Below, one piece after another: positions 43,458 through 52,251 of a stretch of DNA of 64,000 nucleotides. Location: the NCBI GenBank assembly GCA_963799455.1, contig CAWCXF010000005.1, forward strand, positions 186,001 through 250,000. The letters run 5' to 3'. The DNA is from CAWCXF01 sp963799455 (GTDB lineage Bacteria; Pseudomonadota; Alphaproteobacteria; Rhodobacterales; Rhodobacteraceae). A program made the position numbers and the translations under genes. The notes under the pieces are model-generated. The model worked only from the letters and a program-made list of their open reading frames with translations. It was not told the DNA's origin and ran no database searches. Numbering within the stretch: position 1 is the stretch's first letter; each line of letters begins with the position of its first letter.

Positions 43458-45353
43458 ATGCTCGCCTATGGCTGGCTCGTCGGGATCGCGGTGCTGGGGG
43501 CGTCGATCGCCACCGCCGCGCTGCTCTTGTGGATCGTCTCGCGCATGGGCTCGGCGCCCGGCGGCTCGCGGCAGCGGGAGGCGCGCGAGGGGGAGCGGGC
43601 CTGCGTGATGCTGTTCGACGGCGCGACGCTGCACGACGCGACGCCGCCCGCCCGCGCGCTCATCGACGCCATCGAGGGCGGCGGCGACGCCCGCGCGCGC
43701 CTGCTGCGCCATCTCGGCGCCCGCTTCGGGCCGCTCGGGGACGCGCTCGACGATCTCGAGGCGCTGGGCCGGGTCGAGTTCCGCGCCGACGGCGCCCGGC
43801 TCTCGGCGCGCTGGTGCGAGGGGCTCGCGCGGATCGAGCTGGTCGAGGCCGCGGATGCGGCCGCCTCGGAGGACGGCCGCGGGGGCGCCCGCGGCGCGGT
43901 CGAAGGGAGTGGCGTCGCGGGCGACGCGCCTCTGGGGGCGATCGAGGGGGAGCTGCGGATGCTGCGCGCCGCCGTCGAGTCCTCCCCCTGGCCGATCTGG
44001 CACACCGGCCCCGACGGCGCCGTGGACTGGGCCAACCCGGCCTATGTCGAGCGCGCCGCCCCGCCCGACGCCTCCGCCCCCCCCGGCTGGCCGCCGCCCG
44101 CGCTCTTCGAGGGCCAGGGCGGCGAGCGCGACGGCGCGCGGGAGCGGAGCCCGTTCGGCGTGACGGCGGCGCTCGGCGCGCTCGGGGCGGTCTCGCGCTC
44201 CGGCCCGCGGCTCGGCGACCGGCGCAGGGCGGACGCGACCGGCGGCCTGCGCCCGGGCGGGCCGGCGCGGCGGCTGCGCGCCCTGCCCTCGACGCGCGCG
44301 GCGGCGCAGCCGGAGGGCGGCCGCACCGCGGACGTCCTCGACGACCCCGGCGCGTGGTACGACTGCGTGGCGCGCCCGGGCGTCGTCCCCGGGGCGGCGA
44401 TGCACTTCGCCGCCCCCGCCGCCGGGGCGGTGCGCGCCGAGCGCTCGATGGAGCAGTTCGCCCAGACGCTGTCGAAGACCTTCGCGCATCTGCCCGTGGG
44501 CCTCGCGGTGTTCGACGCCAAGCGGGGCCTGAGCCTGTTCAACCCCGCGCTCACCGACCTCACGAGGCTGCCGATCGACTTCCTGAGCGCGCGCCCGACG
44601 CTGCCCGCCTTCCTCGACCGCCTGCGCGAGGCGCGCCGGATGCCCGAGCCGCGCGACTACCGCAGCTGGCGCGAGCGCATCACCGCGCTCGAGGAGGCCT
44701 CGGCCGAGGGCACCTATCTCGAGACCTGGAGCCTATCGGGCGGGCAGACCTGGCGCGTCTCGGGCCGCCCGCACCCCGACGGCGCCATCGCCCTGATGTT
44801 CGAGGACATCACCTCCGAGATCGCGCTGACCCGCCGCTTCCGCTCCGAGCTGGAGATCGGACAGGCCGTGGTGGACGCGATGCGCGAGGCGATCGCCGTG
44901 TTCGCCCCCGACGGCGTGCTGACGCTCGCCAACGAGGCCTATGCCAGGCTCTGGGGGAGCGACCCGCGCACCTCGCTGGGCGACATGAGCGTGGTGGACG
45001 CCTCGCGCGGCTGGATGGAGGCCTCGGAGCCCGAGCCGCTCTGGGGGGAGCTGCGCGACTTCGTGGGCCAGATCGGCGAGCGCGCGCCCTGGACCGGCGA
45101 GGCGCGGCTGAAGGATGGACGAAAGCTCACCTGCCGCGCGGTGCCGCTGTCGGCCGGCTCCACCCTGATCGGCTTCGCGGCCGAGCCCGTGGCCGAGCCC
45201 GTGGCCGAGCCCATGGCCGAACCCTCCGGCGCGGACTCCGGCGGTGCGACCGACGGCGCGGAGGCGGTGGACCAGGATGTCGAGCGGGGCGGGGAGCCCG
45301 CGCCGTCGGCCGAGCCGGCCGCCGGCTTCACGCCGAGGCTGATCAAGGCCTGA
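43458..45353 (+). CDS. Membrane-anchored PAS-domain protein without kinase domain
   Basis: 631 residues. One N-terminal membrane helix (WLVGIAVLGASIATAALLLW) and three PAS-like segments: around residue 185 (SPWPIWHTGPDGAVDWANPAYVE), near 355 (LPVGLAVFDAKRGLSLFNPALTDL, the PAS_7 style) and near 480 (MREAIAVFAPDGVLTLANEA). No H box or ATPase domain is visible. The C-terminus has PVAEP repeats. It may sense a ligand and act on another kinase; location after regB suggests a signalling link, which is inference. GTG 43455 is an alternative start. Confidence 0.7.
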   Translation: MLAYGWLVGIAVLGASIATAALLLWIVSRMGSAPGGSRQREAREGERACVMLFDGATLHDATPPARALIDAIEGGGDARARLLRHLGARFGPLGDALDDLEALGRVEFRADGARLSARWCEGLARIELVEAADAAASEDGRGGARGAVEGSGVAGDAPLGAIEGELRMLRAAVESSPWPIWHTGPDGAVDWANPAYVERAAPPDASAPPGWPPPALFEGQGGERDGARERSPFGVTAALGALGAVSRSGPRLGDRRRADATGGLRPGGPARRLRALPSTRAAAQPEGGRTADVLDDPGAWYDCVARPGVVPGAAMHFAAPAAGAVRAERSMEQFAQTLSKTFAHLPVGLAVFDAKRGLSLFNPALTDLTRLPIDFLSARPTLPAFLDRLREARRMPEPRDYRSWRERITALEEASAEGTYLETWSLSGGQTWRVSGRPHPDGAIALMFEDITSEIALTRRFRSELEIGQAVVDAMREAIAVFAPDGVLTLANEAYARLWGSDPRTSLGDMSVVDASRGWMEASEPEPLWGELRDFVGQIGERAPWTGEARLKDGRKLTCRAVPLSAGSTLIGFAAEPVAEPVAEPMAEPSGADSGGATDGAEAVDQDVERGGEPAPSAEPAAGFTPRLIKA

Positions 45354-46189
45354 GGCCGCGAGCCGCGCCGCCGAGGCCCGGGCCGAGGGCCGCCGCCACG
45401 GGCGTCGCGGGCGTCCCGGTCCCGCGATCGCGGCCGGCGGCGAGCGGGGCAGGGCGGGGCGGGAAGGCGGCTGCCCCCGACCCCGGCGCCGAGGCCGCCC
45501 CTGAGGGCGGCGGCGCCGCGCGCCGGGCCGGGCCGCTCGCCGCCGGCCGCGCGCCCCGGGGCCGACGCGGGATGGCCGGCCGGCACGCCAGCCGCGTGCC
45601 GGCTGGGCGCGGGCGGGCGTCGCTCCGCGCCGCGGCCGGGCGCCGAAGCGGATCGGCTCGCGGCGCCGGGCTCGCGCCTGGGATCGAGCGACGGACGGCC
45701 CCACCCGCCCACCTCACGCCCCAGGCTGCGCTCTGCGGGCCCCCGCCCTTCGGGTCCCCTCGCGCGGCGGGCTGCTCCCGGGCGGTCGGGCGGCCCGGTC
45801 CGCCGCCCGGCGACGAGCGCGCATGGCGCCGTCCCGCGCGGGGTCGTCAGCCGCCGCACCGCGGCTCGCGCGGGGCATGGTGCGGGCGCCGGGTTCCATG
45901 GATTCGACCCCGCCACGTCGTGCGCAGGGCGGCGCCGACCGCCCCCGTCGGCCGGCGGCACCGTCGAGCGCGGCCCTCCCGGCCCCCGGGCCCGCTCCGC
46001 CCAGGGCGCGCGATCGCGCCGCCTTCGGGCCGCTCGTCCGCTCAGGTCTCGCCGCGGGGCGGGCCGCGCGATCGCGGCCCGCGACCGACCCGTCTCCGCG
46101 CAGCCGGCATGCGCGGCCCCGCGCAGCGCCCGGCCCATCGCTGATCCGCCCCCTGAGGCGGTGGTCCGCCACCACGCGGGACCGAGCCG
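45354..46189. other. Long GC-rich intergenic region, no gene seen
   Basis: 836 bases between the PAS gene and the NDUFA9-like gene on the other strand. All open frames read as Arg/Pro/Ala/Gly strings. It lies between two converging genes. No T-rich terminator, tRNA or repeat array is evident. Confidence 0.5.
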
Positions 46190-47194
46190 CTAGGGCCGGT
46201 CGGCGCCCTGCCCGCGACGCCTCAGCCGCTCGATGCCCTCGCGCAGCACGGCGTACTGGCCGGCGGGACGGAAACGCCAGAGGTATTCGGGCAGGATCGC
46301 CTCCATCGAGCGCGGCCGGATCCCCAGCGCCTCGAAGCCCGGATGCTCGCCCGTGACGACGTTGTCGGCCGCCAGGTTGCGCACCTGGTCGCGCGTCAGG
46401 GGCCGCGGGGCGAGGCCGAGGCTCACGGTGTGGAGACCGTCGAACGCGGCCCCCATCGCCGAGCCCAGCGCGAAGGGCAGCCCCAGGATCAGCCGGCGGC
46501 GACGGATCACCCCGAGCATCGTCTGCATCAGGCCGCGGAACGTGTCCACCTCGGGCCCGCCGAGCTCGTGGATCCCCGGCGCCGCCCGCCCCGTGGCCGC
46601 GAGCGCCGCCGCCTCGGCCACGTCGTCGGCGTAGACGGGCTGGAAGCGCGTCGAGGCGCCGACCAGCGGCAGCACCGGTGTCGTGCGCGCCATCGCGGCG
46701 AAGCGGTTGAAGAACTTGTCCTCCGGCCCGAACACGATCGAGGGGCGCAGGATCACGGCGCGCGGGAAGGCCTCCGTCACGAGCCGCTCGCCCTCGCCCT
46801 TGGTGCGCGCGTAGTCGCTGCGGGCCTCCGCGTCGGCGCCGATGGCGCTGATCTGGACGAGGCTTCGCGCGCCGGCCTGCGCGGCGGCGCGCGCGACGGT
46901 GGCGGCGCCCTGGGCCTGGATCGCGCCGAAGCGGTTGGCGCCCGACTCGGCGAGGATGCCGACGCAGTTGACGATCGCCTCCGCGCCGGTCGAGACCGCG
47001 CGCACCGAGGCCTCGTCGCGGATGTTGGCGAGCACCGGCTCGACCTGGCCGGTGCGTCCGTAGGCGCGCACGAACAGCGCCTCGTTGGGCCGCCGGCAGG
47101 CGACGCGCACGCACCATCCCTGCTGGGCCATCCGCCGCGCGACGTAGCGCCCCACGAAGCCCGAGCCGCCGAAGATCGTCACGAGCTGGGTCAT
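46190..47194 (-). CDS. Complex I NDUFA9-like NAD(P)-binding protein
   Basis: 334 residues. Atypical short-chain dehydrogenase: Rossmann motif LVTIFGGSGFVGRYVARRMAQ, then VNCVGILAESGANRF, SAIGADAEARSDYARTKGEGE (Tyr-x3-Lys-like) and VVTGEHPGFEALGI near the C-terminus. Alphaproteobacterial homologues of the NDUFA9 subunit are near this size. ATG 47194 with GGAGG nine bases upstream. No complex I genes are nearby. Confidence 0.88.
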   Translation of the reverse strand: MTQLVTIFGGSGFVGRYVARRMAQQGWCVRVACRRPNEALFVRAYGRTGQVEPVLANIRDEASVRAVSTGAEAIVNCVGILAESGANRFGAIQAQGAATVARAAAQAGARSLVQISAIGADAEARSDYARTKGEGERLVTEAFPRAVILRPSIVFGPEDKFFNRFAAMARTTPVLPLVGASTRFQPVYADDVAEAAALAATGRAAPGIHELGGPEVDTFRGLMQTMLGVIRRRRLILGLPFALGSAMGAAFDGLHTVSLGLAPRPLTRDQVRNLAADNVVTGEHPGFEALGIRPRSMEAILPEYLWRFRPAGQYAVLREGIERLRRRGQGADRP

Positions 47195-47320
47195 GGGTAA
47201 GGGCCTCCGCGCCATCGCCCCCAGCTACCGGTCCCCGCCCCGCCCGGCAAGACGGGGCGCGCGCCCCCGCGGCCATTGACACGCTCCGCGCGCCTGCGTA
47301 GTGCCAGGTCCGCGCGACCG

Positions 47321-47406
47321 GCCCAGGTGGCGGAATGGTAGACGCGCCAGCTTCAGGTGCTGGTGTTCGCAAGGACGTGGAGGTTCGAGTCCTCTCCTGG
47401 GCACCA
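47321..47406 (+). tRNA. tRNA-Leu (CAG)
   Basis: 86 nt with encoded CCA. Acceptor GCCCAGG / CCTGGGC; long variable arm (TGTTCGCAAGGACG) as in leucine tRNAs; anticodon loop TTCAGGT gives CAG; T-arm GAGGTTCGAGTCCTC. Its 3' end borders an AT-richer accessory stretch on the right. Confidence 0.97.
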
Positions 47407-47707
47407 GCGCTTTCTGAAAACACACCAAATATCAGTATTTTAGTAGATAGTGGGCTTGCCTGGCCCCCCGCTCAGTCCCCCATCTTTCAGTCGGTGGACT
47501 GCCTCGTGTGGTGGGGCGGCTTGCGAGGGCTCGCGCCCTTCGGTAGGCCCTTGCGCCAGATTGAGGGATTGGGCGCCGAGCCGTGTGCCGATGCCCACGG
47601 CGCGAGGCTTAGGTCATCCGAGAACCGTCCAGCACGCGAGGCGGTTGGCTCGTGCCCCTCGATTGTGCCGCCATCCCGTTGCGCGACCCCATGCCCGAGG
47701 CTGCGTG
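47407..47707. other. Accessory stretch right of tRNA-Leu
   Basis: About 300 bases with lower GC than the chromosome near the tRNA end, including CACCAAATATCAGTATTTTAG. No gene is recognised. Possibly the remains of an integrated element. Confidence 0.4.
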
Positions 47708-48084
47708 ATGGCGCTCCGCTATCATCCCCCGGCAGGCTGCCTCGTCACGGCCGATTATCGCAAGGGCTTCGAGGTTCCAGAGATGGTGAAGCGCCGCCTC
47801 GCCATCGTCATCGCGAAGCCGATCCAGGCCCGGCACGGCCTTTGCACCCTCGTCCCCTCAGCACCACGGCCCGTGAACCGCGGATGCCGACCACCATGCG
47901 CTCAACGGGTGCGCCTTCGAGCTTCCGGCGCCATGGGGCGAAGCGCGGAGCGGTGGGTGAAGGGCGACATGGTGAACGCCGTGGGCTTCCACCGGCTGGA
48001 TCTCCTGTCGCTGGGCAAGGATCGGAGCGGCAAGCGGCGGTATCAGTTGAGGCCCTGTAGGGCGTCAACCTTCTTGGCCGGGAC
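47708..48084 (+). pseudogene. PemK/MazF-family toxin gene, frameshifted and cut by IS
   Basis: From ATG 47708 the frame reads GFEVPEMVKRRLAIVIAKPI and GLCTLVP. A missing C at about 47853 then shifts it; the next frame gives LSTTAREPRM. Two more shifts are needed for HALNGCAFELPAPW, then WVKGDMVNAVGFHRLDLLSL and GKDRSGKRRYQ, which are PemK-like endoribonuclease toxin features. The 3' end runs into the IS5 copy at 48085. No partner antitoxin is visible. Non-functional as read. Confidence 0.65.
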
Positions 48085-49040
48085 GGCCTTGTTGCACGAA
48101 GCCTGCCTGGGATTCACATTGCCGGTCCAGCGGCATAGCTGGGCGTCATGTCCAAGCCTGCCCCGACGCGCTACCGCACCCTGAACTGGTCCGCCTACAA
48201 CGCGTCGCTGCGTGAGCGTGGATCGCTGACCGTCTGGTTCGACCCTTCGACGCCCTGGCACGCGGCGCCATCGGGCAAGCGCGGCGGCCAGCCGGTCTAC
48301 AGCGACGCCGCGATCCAGGCTTGCCTGACGATCAAGGTGCTGTTCGGCCTGCCGCTTCGCCAGACGACCGGCTTCGTCGCGAGCCTTCTGAAGTTCGCGG
48401 GGCTCGACTGGCCGGTGCCGGACTTCTCGACGCTCTGCCGACGGCAGAAGACCTTGGCCGTTCAGCTGCCCTACCGGGGCAGCGGCGGCCCGCTGCACCT
48501 GCTCGTGGACAGCACGGGCATCAAGGTCCGAGGCGAGGGGGAATGGCACGCGCGCAAGCATGGCGGGGCGCGCAGACGGATCTGGCGAAGGTCCACCTCG
48601 CCGTCGACGAGGTGACACTCGAGGTCCGCGCGGTCGAGATCACCGGCAGCGGCGTCGGCGATGGGCCTGTGCTACCGGACCTGCTCGGCCAGATCCCAGC
48701 AAACGAGCCAATCGTCTCGGTCACCGCCGACGGCGCCTACGACACCCGCGGCTGCCGCGACGCCATCGCGAACCGCGGCGCGGACGCTGTCATCCCGCCC
48801 CGGCGAAATGCCAAGCCTTGGGAGAAGGACAGCCCCGGCGTAGAAGCGAGGAACGAGGCTCTGCGCGCCATCAAGCGCCTCGGCCGCACGATCTGGCGCC
48901 GATGGAGCGGATACCACCGCCGAAGCCGCGCCGAGACCAAGATGAACTGCATGAAGCTCCTCGGGCAAAAGCTCATGGCCCGCGACTTCGACCGCCAGAC
49001 CGCCGAACTCCAAGTCCGCATCGCCATCCTCAACCGCTAT
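48085..49040 (+). mobile_element. IS5-family element, right end missing
   Basis: Same sequence as 22894-23942 from the left end, with one base change near the left end (CCTGCCTGGG for CCTGCCCGGG) and one missing A near 48588. The match stops at CAACCGCTAT (49040); the last 92 bases, with the right inverted repeat, are absent, and an IS1-family transposase gene follows directly. The transposon cannot move by itself. Confidence 0.9.
48148..49040 (+). pseudogene. IS5 transposase, frameshifted and truncated
   Basis: Identical to the 310-residue transposase at 22957 until an A is lost in GCGAAAGG near 48588; the frame then moves, and the second part (VHLAVDEVTLEVRAVEITGS onward) is in another frame. 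The last 13 residues are gone. No functional product expected. Confidence 0.93.
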
Positions 49041-49980
49041 GCTCGACGTCGGCATGATATTCGTCACAGGGGCCATGATCGAGCTGCCCCTCGCCAAGCG
49101 TGTCATGATCCTGTCCATGCTGGTCGAGGGCATGTCCATGCGCTCGGTCAGCCGGACGGTGGGCGTCTCCATCAACACCGTCACGAAGCTCATGGTGGAA
49201 GCTGGGGAAGCCTGCGCCGCCTACCATGACGAGGCGGTGCGCAACGTGCCCGCCAAGCGCGTCCAGTGCGACGAGATCTGGTCGTTCTGCTACGCCAAGG
49301 AGAAGAACGTCGCCGCCGCCAAGGTCGTGCCCGATGGGGCTGGCGACGTATGGACGTGGACCGCGCTCGGCAGCGACAGCAAGATGATCCTGGCCTACGA
49401 GGTCGGGGACCGGTCCTCGGCGACCGCGATCGAGTTCATGAGCGATCTGCACTCGCGCCTCGCCACCCGCGTCCAACTCACCACCGATGGGCACAAGGCG
49501 TATCTGGAGGCCGTGGAAGGCGCGTTCGGTGCCGACGTGGACTACGCCATGCTGGTGAAGCTCTACGGCGAGCCCACGGGGCAGCACGGCCATGAGCGCA
49601 AGTATAGCCCAGCCGAGTGCACGGGAGCGCGCAAGGTGCGGATCGAAGGAAGCCCGGACGTGACGGCCATCAGCACGTCGCACGTCGAGCGCCAGAACCT
49701 CACCATGCGGATGGGGATGCGCCGCTTCACCCGGCTCACCAACGCCTTCTCCAAGAAGTTGAAGAACTACCTTCACATGCTCTCGCTCTACTTCGTGCAC
49801 TACAACTTCGTGCGCGTGCACAAGAGCCTTCGCATGACGCCCGCGATGGCGGCTGGCGTAAGCGACACGCTGCGGGACGTGGAGTGGATCGTGAGCCTGA
49901 TCGACGCCCGCGCTCCGGCCCCGACCAAGCGGGGGACTTACAAGAAGCGCGGCGCCGAAAGTTCAAACTGAGACACTACC
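49041..49980 (+). mobile_element. IS1-family element, left end missing
   Basis: The right end is AGACACTACC at 49971-49980, just past the transposase stop; the matching left repeat (expected to begin GGTAGTGTCTCAG) is absent because the truncated IS5 copy abuts here. So the two elements have lost their facing ends, most simply by one deletion or recombination. Confidence 0.75.
49075..49971 (+). CDS. IS1-family transposase
   Basis: 298 residues from ATG 49075 (MIELPLAKRVMILSMLVEG); an upstream in-frame ATG at 49039 lies on the IS junction. Motifs: N-terminal HTH (MSMRSVSRTVGVSINTVTKL), VQCDEIWSFCYAKEKN (first Asp), VQLTTDGHKAYLEAV (second Asp), and TSHVERQNLTMRMGMRRFTR (Glu) of the IS1-type DDE enzymes. 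Intact, but the element lacks its left end. Confidence 0.92.
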   Translation: MIELPLAKRVMILSMLVEGMSMRSVSRTVGVSINTVTKLMVEAGEACAAYHDEAVRNVPAKRVQCDEIWSFCYAKEKNVAAAKVVPDGAGDVWTWTALGSDSKMILAYEVGDRSSATAIEFMSDLHSRLATRVQLTTDGHKAYLEAVEGAFGADVDYAMLVKLYGEPTGQHGHERKYSPAECTGARKVRIEGSPDVTAISTSHVERQNLTMRMGMRRFTRLTNAFSKKLKNYLHMLSLYFVHYNFVRVHKSLRMTPAMAAGVSDTLRDVEWIVSLIDARAPAPTKRGTYKKRGAESSN

Positions 49981-50144
49981 TGCCCTCGGGCCGCCTTGCC
50001 CGCGTCGCGCCCCGCTCCTATACCGCGCTTCGAGACGACGCCCCCCGAGGGGCCGGAACGGAGCGCCGCGCGAGGCCGACCCGCACCGGGGGCCGGGGCC
50101 GGCATCGTCGAGCGCGGTCCCCGCGACTCGTGCGGAGGACACCG

Positions 50145-50390
50145 ATGCGCATGATCCCCACCCCCACCCCCACCCCCATTGCCGCTCCGACCGCCGCGGC
50201 CCCCGCGAGCGCCCATGTCGGGCCCCTGGGCGCGCTCGCGGGGCACGACCACCGGATCGCCGGCGGGGCGCTCGACGGCGCGATCCTCGCGGGGGCGCTC
50301 GCCGCGCTCCGGTCGGGCCGGGAGGGCAGGGGCGTCGAGGCGCGCGAGCCCGAGCAGGCGGAGGCCCCCGGGGAGGGCGCCGAGGCGTGA
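50145..50390 (+). CDS. Small hypothetical protein heading the cobalamin operon
   Basis: 81 residues. Pro/Thr/Ala-rich start, then GALAGHDHRIAGGALDGAIL and a charged tail. GGAGG lies six bases before ATG 50145. It overlaps the next gene by four bases (GTGA), so it is translated with it. No family recognised. It is the first gene after the IS cluster. Confidence 0.6.
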   Translation: MRMIPTPTPTPIAAPTAAAPASAHVGPLGALAGHDHRIAGGALDGAILAGALAALRSGREGRGVEAREPEQAEAPGEGAEA

Positions 50391-51628
50391 GCGGCCCGTC
50401 CCCCGCCACGGAGCCCGGCACGGAGCCCGCCACGGGCTCGGCGCACGAAGGCGCCCACCACGCGCACGGCCCTCATGCGCACGGCCACCGCGCGGATCGG
50501 ATCGGCGCCGAGAGCCCCCACGCGGCGCATGGCCCCCACCCCGACGAGGAGCCGCGCACCGGCGTGCTCCTGTGCGGCCACGGCTCGCGCGCCGCCTCGG
50601 CGGTCGAGGAGTTCGCCGCGCTCGCCCGGGCCCTGCCGCCGCACCTGCCACCCGAGTGGCCGGTCGAGCACGGCTACCTGGAGTTCGCCGACCCGGTGAT
50701 CGGCACGGCGCTCGACCGGCTGCGCGAGCGCGGCTGCGAGCGGGTGCTGGCGGTGCCGGGGATGCTGTTCGCCGCGACGCACGCCAAGAACGACATCCCC
50801 TCGGTCCTGAACGCTTACGCCGCGCGCCACGGGATCGAGGTGCGCATGGGGCGCGAGCTGGGCGTCGATCCGCGCATGGTGGCCGCCGCCGCCGACCGCG
50901 CCCGCGAGGCGGTCGCGCGCGCCGACGCCGAAGGCCCGCCCGTCGCGCTGCACGACACCTGCCTCGTCGTCATCGGCCGCGGCGCCTCGGACCCGGACGC
51001 CAACGCCCAGGTCGCCCGCGTGGCGCGGATGCTGTGGGAGGGCATGGGCTTCGGCTGGTGCCTCACGGGCTACTCGGGCGTGACCTTCCCGCTGGTGGAG
51101 CCGTGCCTGCAGCACGCCGCCCGCCTCGGCTACCGGCGCATCGTCGTGCTGCCCTACTTCCTGTTCTCGGGCATCCTGATCGACCGCATCCGCGGCTTCA
51201 CCCGCCGCGTGGCCGAGGCCCATCCCGAGATCCGCTTCGTGGACGCGGGCTACCTCGGCACCCATCCCCAGGTGCTGGCCACCTTCGCCGAGCGCGCCAC
51301 CGAGCAGGTGGGCGAGGTGCCGCCCCCCAACTGCGCCGTCTGCAAGTATCGCACCGCGATCCTCGGCTTCGAGGACGACGTGGGCACCCCCCAGCACTCG
51401 CACCACCACCACGTCGAGGGGCAGGGCGCCCAGGCGCCGGGCTCCAACGTCGAGGCCTGCGCGCTCTGCGAGGACTTCTGCACGGGACTGTGCCGGCTGG
51501 AGGGCCATCACGACCATCACCATCCCTACCCGCACGCGGATCATCCGCTCGGGCCGGAGAGCGTGCGCCGCGGGGGCTCCGCCCCCGAAACCCCCGCCGG
51601 GGGCACACGTGCCCCCGGACCCCCGTGA
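50387..51628 (+). CDS. cbiX: Sirohydrochlorin cobaltochelatase CbiX, His/Cys-rich
   Basis: 413 residues. CbiX inserts cobalt into sirohydrochlorin early in the corrin pathway. The core has GVLLCGHGSRAASAVEEFAALA, VEHGYLEFADPVIGTALDRL, VPGMLFAATHAKNDIP (catalytic His), ALHDTCLVVIGRGASDPDAN and PYFLFSGILIDRI. A His-rich N-terminal segment and a C-terminal region with NCAVCKYR, HSHHHH and CALCEDFCTGLC may bind metal or an Fe-S centre as in some CbiX proteins. The last 20 residues come from a dispersed palindromic element. Start GTG 50387 is coupled to the upstream gene. Confidence 0.9.
   Translation: MSGPSPATEPGTEPATGSAHEGAHHAHGPHAHGHRADRIGAESPHAAHGPHPDEEPRTGVLLCGHGSRAASAVEEFAALARALPPHLPPEWPVEHGYLEFADPVIGTALDRLRERGCERVLAVPGMLFAATHAKNDIPSVLNAYAARHGIEVRMGRELGVDPRMVAAAADRAREAVARADAEGPPVALHDTCLVVIGRGASDPDANAQVARVARMLWEGMGFGWCLTGYSGVTFPLVEPCLQHAARLGYRRIVVLPYFLFSGILIDRIRGFTRRVAEAHPEIRFVDAGYLGTHPQVLATFAERATEQVGEVPPPNCAVCKYRTAILGFEDDVGTPQHSHHHHVEGQGAQAPGSNVEACALCEDFCTGLCRLEGHHDHHHPYPHADHPLGPESVRRGGSAPETPAGGTRAPGPP
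51570..51627 (-). repeat. Dispersed palindromic element, copy 1
   Basis: Full-length copy in reverse orientation. It contains GGGGGCTCCGCCCCC (51572-51586) and a variant core GGGGGCACACGTGCCCCC (51599-51616). It lies inside the 3' end of cbiX, encoding its C-terminal tail. Confidence 0.85.
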
Positions 51629-52251
51629 TGCGGCCCTATCTCAAGGATCCGACCGCCATCTACGCCGAGAGCTTTGCCACCGTGCGGAAGGAGGCTCGGC
51701 TCGATCGCTTCCCCCCCGCGATGGCGGCGCTCGCGGCGCGCGTGGTGCACGCCTGCGGCATGCCGGAGGTCGCCGACCGCCTCGCCTTCTCGCCCGGCGC
51801 GGCCGAGGCCGGCGCCCGAGCCCTCGCCGGGGGCGCCCCCGTGATCTGCGACTGCGAGATGGTCGCGGCAGGGCTCGTCCGCTCGCGCCTGCCGGACAAC
51901 GAGGTCGTCGTCACCCTCAACGCCCCCGAGGTCCGCGACCGCGCGGCCTCCCTCGGCACCACGCGCTCGGCGGCCGCGGTCGATCTCTGGCCCGAGCGCC
52001 TGGAGGGCGCCGTCGTGGCCGTCGGCAACGCGCCCACGGCGCTCTTCCGGCTGCTCGAAGGGCTCGGCGAGGGCTGGCCGCGCCCGGCGCTGATCCTGGG
52101 CTTCCCGGTGGGCTTCGTCGGCGCCGCCGAGGCCAAGGCCGAGCTCGCCCGCGACCCCCGCGGCTGCGCCTTCGTGGCCCTGCGCGGCCGCCGCGGCGGC
52201 TCGGCGATGGCCTCGGCCGCCGTCAACGCGCTCGCCGGCCCCGTTCCGTGA
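51628..52251 (+). CDS. cobH: Precorrin-8X methylmutase CobH/CbiC
   Basis: 207 residues. Moves a methyl from C-11 to C-12 to give (co)hydrogenobyrinate. Family segments: IYAESFATVRKEA, VVHACGMPEVADRLAFSPGA with the catalytic His, VICDCEMVAAGLVRSRLP, and LILGFPVGFVGAAEAKAEL. ATG shares a base with the cbiX stop and its TGA overlaps the next GTG. Confidence 0.95.
   Translation: MRPYLKDPTAIYAESFATVRKEARLDRFPPAMAALAARVVHACGMPEVADRLAFSPGAAEAGARALAGGAPVICDCEMVAAGLVRSRLPDNEVVVTLNAPEVRDRAASLGTTRSAAAVDLWPERLEGAVVAVGNAPTALFRLLEGLGEGWPRPALILGFPVGFVGAAEAKAELARDPRGCAFVALRGRRGGSAMASAAVNALAGPVP

Noticed and set aside
49981..50144. Cobalamin riboswitch before the corrin operon
   Set aside because: A segment CCCCGCGACTCGTGCGG recalls part of the consensus, but the B12 box (GCCACTG) is missing and the order of other elements does not fit. 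The leader may have been lost through the IS cluster.
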